A model generated the notes under the pieces. That model was not told the DNA's origin. It saw nothing but the letters and a program-made list of their open reading frames with translations, and did not search any database. Of a stretch of 64,000 nucleotides of DNA, positions 60,142 through 64,000 are shown one piece after another; position 1 is the first letter of the stretch; each line of letters starts with the position of its first letter. Source of the DNA: Anaerohalosphaeraceae bacterium (GTDB taxonomy: Bacteria; Planctomycetota; Phycisphaerae; Sedimentisphaerales; Anaerohalosphaeraceae). The stretch covers positions 1-64,000 of the forward strand of contig DAOSUR010000007.1 in the NCBI GenBank assembly GCA_035378985.1, written 5' to 3'. A program made the position numbers and the translations under genes.

Positions 60142-60223
60142 AACTGCGTCCTCCAAAAATGGTTCTAATCTTTCCGATTTTCAGCAGCTTTTCAGTAATA
60201 CCGTTCTCTTCAATTTTAGTCCT

Positions 60224-60275
60224 GTCATTCCCGTCAATGCGGGCTTGTGTCATTCCCGCGCAGGCGGGAATCCAG
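60224..60275. repeat. REP-like palindromic repeat, two partial copies
   Basis: gtcattcccg occurs at 60224 and 60249. The second copy is a full hairpin (ttcccgc 60253-60259 with gcgggaa 60264-60270) followed by tccag. This matches the widespread bacterial dispersed repeat of the type 'cattcccgcg...gcgggaatcca'. It lies between two surface-protein genes. Confidence 0.6.
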
Positions 60276-60370
60276 TTTTTCTGTTTTTGCCTTTATCTGT
60301 TCTTCTGGCTCTGCCGCCTGAAAAGCAGAAACTGCTTTACGTCCCTATTGGATATCCTCCTGAGTCCAGC

Positions 60371-60410
60371 AAAAAGGGGCCGATGCCGACTGAAGGCACC
60401 GGCACCCTTT
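60371..60410 (-). terminator. Possible terminator after the PEP-CTERM gene
   Basis: An imperfect G/C-rich hairpin (ggggccgatgcc with ggcaccggcaccc), followed on the minus strand by five T. It lies just past the stop of the PEP-CTERM gene at 60425. Confidence 0.45.
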
Positions 60411-60424
60411 GAGTTCAATTATCC

Positions 60425-61255
60425 TTATCCTCTTTTGCGGAGCATCGTCAGTCCGCCCAGCCCCAGCAGAAGCATTGTTGCCGGTTCGGGAATCATTGCC
60501 GTAATCTGAACGCCGTTGGGGGTTTGTGAGACAACAACCTGTCCGGCGCCGCCGAAGGCCACCAATTGACCGCTGGTAATCCAGCTGAGGGCTTCCTGGT
60601 AGGGGTCCCGTCCTGCGGCAGACCCCTGAATGAGCATCATAGCATTGTTCCAGATGTCAATGCGGGCATACGGGCTTCCGTGGGCCGCCATATTCACCAG
60701 CCCGCCGATAGTCAGAACAGCATTGTCATACAGGTTGACCCGGCCGCCCAGCCACATCCAGCCGCGGGCTCTGGCTGTGCTCGTATCATACACATTCAGA
60801 TTCGCATACGGAGCAGTCCAGAACCACCAGTTGTCGCCCAGCGCCAGTTCTCCGACCTCGAAGTATCCGCCGTTGGAAACATTGATGTTGGACGGTGCAT
60901 CCGCCGCACCGATTGGAGCCGCTACAAAACCGCGATGAATAAACGTTCCGCCGTTGATGTTCAGCGTTGCGCCCCACTCCGGGCCCCAGAAGTCCGACCA
61001 AAAAGCACTGTTGCCGAATTCCGCCAGCTCTCCCACGCCTACATTGGCCACGGATGTGCTGCCGGCAAATCCGACACACTTGCCGCCGCCGTCGCCGGCC
61101 GGAAGCGTATCCGGAACCACCCCTCTGGACCAGTTGGCCGGATTATTCCACGAGCCCTGATTGCCCTGAATCCAGAAGTTGTGCTCATCCGCCCAAACGA
61201 CGGCCGTCAGGGCAAGGATGAGTGTGCAGAAAACCAGTTTCCATGTTGTTTTCAT
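60425..61255 (-). CDS. PEP-CTERM exported repeat protein
   Basis: Product of 276 residues. Signal peptide (WKLVFCTLILALTAVVWA), a body of beta-helix-like repeats with WGATLNINGGTFIHRGF and LGDNWWFWTAPYANLNVYD, then the exosortase tag IPEPATMLLLGLGGLTMLRKRG (PEP motif, helix, basic end). The body is clearly homologous to the N-terminal part of the LamG gene product downstream. GGAGG precedes the start. It lies 91 bases after the FecR gene, so likely under its sigma factor. Confidence 0.88.
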   Translation of the reverse strand: MKTTWKLVFCTLILALTAVVWADEHNFWIQGNQGSWNNPANWSRGVVPDTLPAGDGGGKCVGFAGSTSVANVGVGELAEFGNSAFWSDFWGPEWGATLNINGGTFIHRGFVAAPIGAADAPSNINVSNGGYFEVGELALGDNWWFWTAPYANLNVYDTSTARARGWMWLGGRVNLYDNAVLTIGGLVNMAAHGSPYARIDIWNNAMMLIQGSAAGRDPYQEALSWITSGQLVAFGGAGQVVVSQTPNGVQITAMIPEPATMLLLGLGGLTMLRKRG

Positions 61256-61346
61256 CTGTCCATTCCTCCAAAAAAATTCTTTGTTTTTCCTTAGCTCTAT
61301 CACACACTCCACACTTCACACGCTTTTCGAGCATTGTATGTTGTTA

Positions 61347-63041
61347 TTATTCCGCCCGCAGATGCAGCTGGGGCAGTGCAAACAGCCCCCAGTCTCCGTC
61401 CAGCACGTAGGGCTGACCGTCAATCCAGAGGCATTTTTCGCGGCCGCCGTCGGTAACCGCCAGTGTCAGGAACCGGTCGCTTTCTTTCAGGTCCACGTCA
61501 ATCGAATAAATTTCTGTTCCGTCCGCTCCGCGCCGGCAGAATCGAACCTGTCCGTCCACCAGCACCCAGAAGTCGGCATAGGGACTTCGCCGCGGCCCGT
61601 TTTCGCTGATGCCCGCCAGGGCTGTAAAGCGGCTGATTTTCAGATTCGCAAGCGTTCGGCGGATGGCTTCCAGATCAAAGGTAATTCCCAGATTGGCGTG
61701 CATGAAAATAGCCGGTTTATCCGCCGTTCCGTACACCTGCCCGTCCAGCCGAAACTGCGGACTGGACAATTCTACCGGGTCGGACAATTGCCCGCCGTTG
61801 GTAATTTCCGTCCAGAACTCCCCATTGGTTGCCGGGCACTCCTCGAAAACATCGCCCCGGGAACTGACAACGACGGGTTTGGAGCTCGGGTCAGGCACAA
61901 AAACGCCGTCCACAAAGGGATTCCACGGAACGAGTTCATACCGTCCGCTGCCCTTGATGCTGTAGCGGGGAGTGATTTTTTCCACTTTCTGTCCGTTCAG
62001 CGGGTCAATCCCGGCTTCAATCCGTCCGGTTCCGAATCCGCTGCCGCCGCCGACGATATCCGCCAGATTGACGTTTTGTCCTCTCCAGACAAACTGCGTC
62101 TGCGGATTCACACGCCGCACAAAGGCCTCTTTTTTCAGGGCAATATCCAGCACGTCACCGGCGGCGTTTACGGCTTTGGCAAAGCCTTCCCTGATTTCAT
62201 ATTGATTCTTGGATTCTTTGGCCGGTCCTGAAATCATCATAGTTTTTCCGGCCATCACATGCACTTCCATTCCGTCCGGGTCGGCTTTGATGCCGAACTC
62301 CGTACCCAAATCAATAATTTTTGAAAAGGGCGTACTGACGGTAAACCCGACGGCTGTTTTGGGGACGGAGGCAAACAGCCGGCCGGTGCGAAGCTGAATC
62401 TGGTCGTCAGTCAGAAGGGTAAAGTCGGCGGGACCTTCCAGCACTGCTCGGCTTCCGTTGTCGAACTGAATTACGGCGATTCCTTCCGCCAGCCGCAGCG
62501 GTTTAGACTGCGTGCTCAGACGCATTCCCTCGCGAAGCCCCCGCTCCGGGGAAGCCCAGCGGACATTCAGGGTTTCTGTCAGTGTGGCCACTTCCACGCC
62601 GCGTCCGGCAGGCCCGAGCAGGGCGTAAGAAATCAGCAGAATCAGTGCGGCGGAGGAAACGAGCAGGGAATACAAGGAAAGCCGGCTGACCCTGTAAGGA
62701 GGACCTGCGGCTCGGCCGGCGGCAGGGGGAATATCCGCTGGTTTCTCCATTTTCTCAATCGGAACGGGGGCGGCGGTTTGTTCGTTCAGGGCCAGTTCTC
62801 TCCAGAAGGCCGCATCGAGCGAGCTGCCGGACGGGTCTGTCATCGTTTCGGTGTGCGCCGGCTGAATCCCGCCGGGCTCGTGAAAGATGGCAATAATGGA
62901 AATCGTGCGTCCGTAATACCGCCGCGCTTCCGGATAGCTTTTCAGGAGAAAGCAGAGCCGGTTGAACTGCTCGTCGGTCAGCGTTCCGTCCAGCTCCATT
63001 TGAATCAGTTCAGCCAGTTCTTTTCGAATGGATTGGTTCAT
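61347..63041 (-). CDS. FecR/NPCBM-domain transmembrane protein (probable anti-sigma partner)
   Basis: Product of 564 residues. A cytosolic part (1-115, ELIQMELDGTLTDEQFNRL at the start), one membrane helix (about 122-145, LYSLLVSSAALILLISYALL), a FecR domain (about 150-265 with GSRAVLEGPADFTLL and FSKIIDLGTEFGI), and a C-terminal NPCBM-like carbohydrate-binding domain (about 440-560, ALAGISENGPRR, FWVLVDGQVRF). Overlap with the sigma gene by ATGA points to a sigma/anti-sigma pair with an outside glycan sensor. This layout is frequent in Planctomycetes. Confidence 0.87.
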   Translation of the reverse strand: MNQSIRKELAELIQMELDGTLTDEQFNRLCFLLKSYPEARRYYGRTISIIAIFHEPGGIQPAHTETMTDPSGSSLDAAFWRELALNEQTAAPVPIEKMEKPADIPPAAGRAAGPPYRVSRLSLYSLLVSSAALILLISYALLGPAGRGVEVATLTETLNVRWASPERGLREGMRLSTQSKPLRLAEGIAVIQFDNGSRAVLEGPADFTLLTDDQIQLRTGRLFASVPKTAVGFTVSTPFSKIIDLGTEFGIKADPDGMEVHVMAGKTMMISGPAKESKNQYEIREGFAKAVNAAGDVLDIALKKEAFVRRVNPQTQFVWRGQNVNLADIVGGGSGFGTGRIEAGIDPLNGQKVEKITPRYSIKGSGRYELVPWNPFVDGVFVPDPSSKPVVVSSRGDVFEECPATNGEFWTEITNGGQLSDPVELSSPQFRLDGQVYGTADKPAIFMHANLGITFDLEAIRRTLANLKISRFTALAGISENGPRRSPYADFWVLVDGQVRFCRRGADGTEIYSIDVDLKESDRFLTLAVTDGGREKCLWIDGQPYVLDGDWGLFALPQLHLRAE

Positions 63042-63601
63042 TCGACTGCTCCTTCCCGCCGAAGCGTATTTTCAATGCAGACCTGAAGGGCATCCTGAAG
63101 GCGGGCAAAGGCCTTGTACATCCCGAAAACCGGTTTGCCCAGCATGCTGGCAATGGCCTTAATCGTCATTCCGTCCTGATAACGGAGTCGAAGCAGTTTT
63201 TGGTTTGTTTCGTTTAGTTTCTGAAAGCAGTCTCGCAGGGCCTCAGTCAGAGCATTTGCGTCTTTCATTTCATCCAGGGTGGTGTCGGCCAGGTCCTTGA
63301 GCAGGGCGTCATCAAACTGGATTCTGGACCGTTTATGTTCGTTGAAGAATTTTAAAACCAAATTTTGCGCGATTGTGATTCCCCAGGCTAAAAAACTGCT
63401 TCCCTGTTGAAATTCGTCAAATTTTCTCCACATTACGGCGGCGGTTTCCTGCAGTAAATCGTTTGCATCCGTGTAGTTATGGACAGAGGAAAGGATATAG
63501 GCGTAAAAATTCCTCTGATATGTCATAAACAGTTGAAAAAACAATTCTTCTTTGGGTTTTTGGGTGTTTGACATCGTTTGTTTTGACTCGTTTTCCTGCA
63601 T
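63038..63601 (-). CDS. ECF sigma factor (Rhodopirellula/Verrucomicrobium type)
   Basis: RNA polymerase sigma factor of 187 residues. Region 2 reads FFQLFMTYQRNFYAYILSSVHNYTDANDLLQETAAVMWRKFDEF (split across sigma2.1-2.4). Region 4 has LNETNQKLLRLRYQDGMTIKAIASMLGK. The phrase 'DANDLLQET' is common in the Rhodopirellula-type ECF group. GGAGG lies ten bases before the ATG. It is coupled to the FecR gene and probably drives the following surface-protein genes. Confidence 0.92.
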   Translation of the reverse strand: MQENESKQTMSNTQKPKEELFFQLFMTYQRNFYAYILSSVHNYTDANDLLQETAAVMWRKFDEFQQGSSFLAWGITIAQNLVLKFFNEHKRSRIQFDDALLKDLADTTLDEMKDANALTEALRDCFQKLNETNQKLLRLRYQDGMTIKAIASMLGKPVFGMYKAFARLQDALQVCIENTLRREGAVE

Positions 63602-63708
63602 TTTGACGTTTCCTCCTTCAGTAATACCGCCGAAAAGGGCAGTTGGACAAAAATGAATCGTTTTTTTCGGAAATTAAAGGATTTTATCGTTCTTTTCGGC
63701 TTTTGGAC

Positions 63709-63756
63709 TTGACAGAACGTGCCGAAAAATAGATAATGATAAAGTAAACGTTTACT
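63709..63756 (+). promoter_or_regulatory. Strong promoter with LacI-type operator
   Basis: TTGACA (63709-63714), 17-base spacer, GATAAT (63732-63737), then a perfect 14-base palindrome agtaaacgtttact (63743-63756) with a central CG, right over the expected transcription start. This is the form of LacI/GalR-family operators. A repressor there would block the downstream secreted-protein gene or operon. Confidence 0.75.
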
Positions 63757-63824
63757 GAACAGAACCATGGGGAGGCCGTCGGGGGCAGCCGTTCGATTCA
63801 GTAAAAAGTTCCGGGAGAAGAGAG

Positions 63825-63923
63825 ATGGGAAAAATTGCCTACCTGCGTTCCATATTTCTATTCCCGTTTTTTATTGTCGGGTATTCTGCTGTATCCCTGC
63901 TGCCATCTGAAAAGAGGAGATGA
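63825..63923 (+). CDS. Short leader reading frame of 32 codons
   Basis: A 32-residue hydrophobic frame (starts MGKIAYLRSIFLFPFF, ends PSEKRR) with GGGAGAAGAG upstream. It ends five bases before the next start codon. It may be a small membrane peptide or leader coupled to the downstream gene. Conservation is unknown. Confidence 0.35.
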   Translation: MGKIAYLRSIFLFPFFIVGYSAVSLLPSEKRR

Positions 63924-63928
63924 ATATA

Positions 63929-64000
63929 ATGCGCCCTAAACAAATTCTTTTTCTGACCGCCTTTTTCCTTAGTTTTTCATCGCTGCTTTGGGCCGATGCC
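63929..64000 (+). CDS. Secreted protein, N-terminus only (cut by window end)
   Basis: The first 24 codons are visible: a signal peptide, RPKQILFLTAFFLSFSSLLW, then Ala-Asp-Ala with a likely signal peptidase site. AAGAGGAG lies ten bases before the ATG. With the LacI-type operator upstream it may start a carbohydrate-utilisation operon. Nothing more can be said from this window. Confidence 0.65.
   Translation, partial: MRPKQILFLTAFFLSFSSLLWADA

Noticed and set aside
58093..60168. Plus-strand frames (251 and 335 codons) opposite the LamG gene
   Set aside because: Antisense shadows of the LamG/dockerin gene, with Arg/Val-rich low-quality composition.
60224..60275. Repeated gtcattcccg units considered as a CRISPR or transposon end
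   Set aside because: Only two partial copies, no regular spacers and no transposase; fits a dispersed REP-like hairpin.

Overview
The window reads as a chromosome segment of a planctomycete, most likely class Phycisphaerae (Sedimentisphaerales-like). The inference rests on several things seen together: several PEP-CTERM surface proteins, an ECF sigma factor next to a FecR/NPCBM membrane anti-sigma protein, LamG and dockerin-like tails, a DUF1080 lipoprotein, Tat-exported sugar oxidoreductase and isomerase genes, and PQQ-type beta-propellers opening with a 'DWPQWRGP' signature. Base composition and codon use look even throughout. No prophage, insertion sequence, CRISPR array, tRNA or rRNA was found.

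Layout. 0.1-7.7 kb: lipoprotein-galE-hexokinase operon (minus), a Xer-type recombinase, a membrane/helical protein, a small hypothetical, a CPBP membrane protease and an endonuclease III-like glycosylase. 7.7-11.4 kb: two tandem lipoprotein secretins with long coiled-coil tails. 11.5-14.5 kb: rimO, two Cys-rich exported small proteins and a methyltransferase. 14.6-17.5 kb: TPP riboswitch with thiFSGH. 17.6-19.1 kb: fluoride riboswitch with crcB, DUF190 and an ICMT-like methyltransferase. 19.1-20.0 kb: a broken region with an enolase C-terminal remnant. 20-23.2 kb: MFS exporter, pgsA and a purine permease. 23.3-30.6 kb: a PEP-CTERM protein, cimA, a split YeeE/YedE sulfur transporter and a Tat/lipoprotein sugar-degradation trio. 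30.7-36.0 kb: a polyphosphate operon (CHAD, stand-alone HD, ppx, ppk, minus). 36.1-41.6 kb: a small PEP-CTERM protein, formate-THF ligase, and a PMT-LABN fusion with its GT2 partner. 41.7-44.1 kb: a DUF547 protein and an exported hypothetical. 44.1-51.7 kb: a complete peptide ABC transporter with two binding lipoproteins. 51.7-57.8 kb: STAS, ACT and PQQ proteins, an FAH-family enzyme, a divergent GH29 protein and an aldo/keto reductase. 57.9-63.6 kb (minus): ECF sigma, FecR/NPCBM, PEP-CTERM and LamG/dockerin module. The last 300 bases carry a strong promoter with a LacI-type operator in front of a secreted protein cut by the window edge.

Functional themes are polysaccharide and glycoside degradation at the cell surface, peptide uptake, polyphosphate metabolism, riboswitch-controlled thiamine synthesis and fluoride export, and envelope modification. 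Start codons were re-chosen from Shine-Dalgarno sites, signal peptides and overlaps. Several genes (rimO, the methyltransferase at 14489, the CHAD gene, the PMT fusion) have no Shine-Dalgarno site but a -10 box 7-9 bases before the start codon, which suggests leaderless mRNAs. No single clearly new system is proven. The best candidates for follow-up are the tandem secretins, the CHAD/HD/Ppx/Ppk operon and the Cys-rich exported pair.
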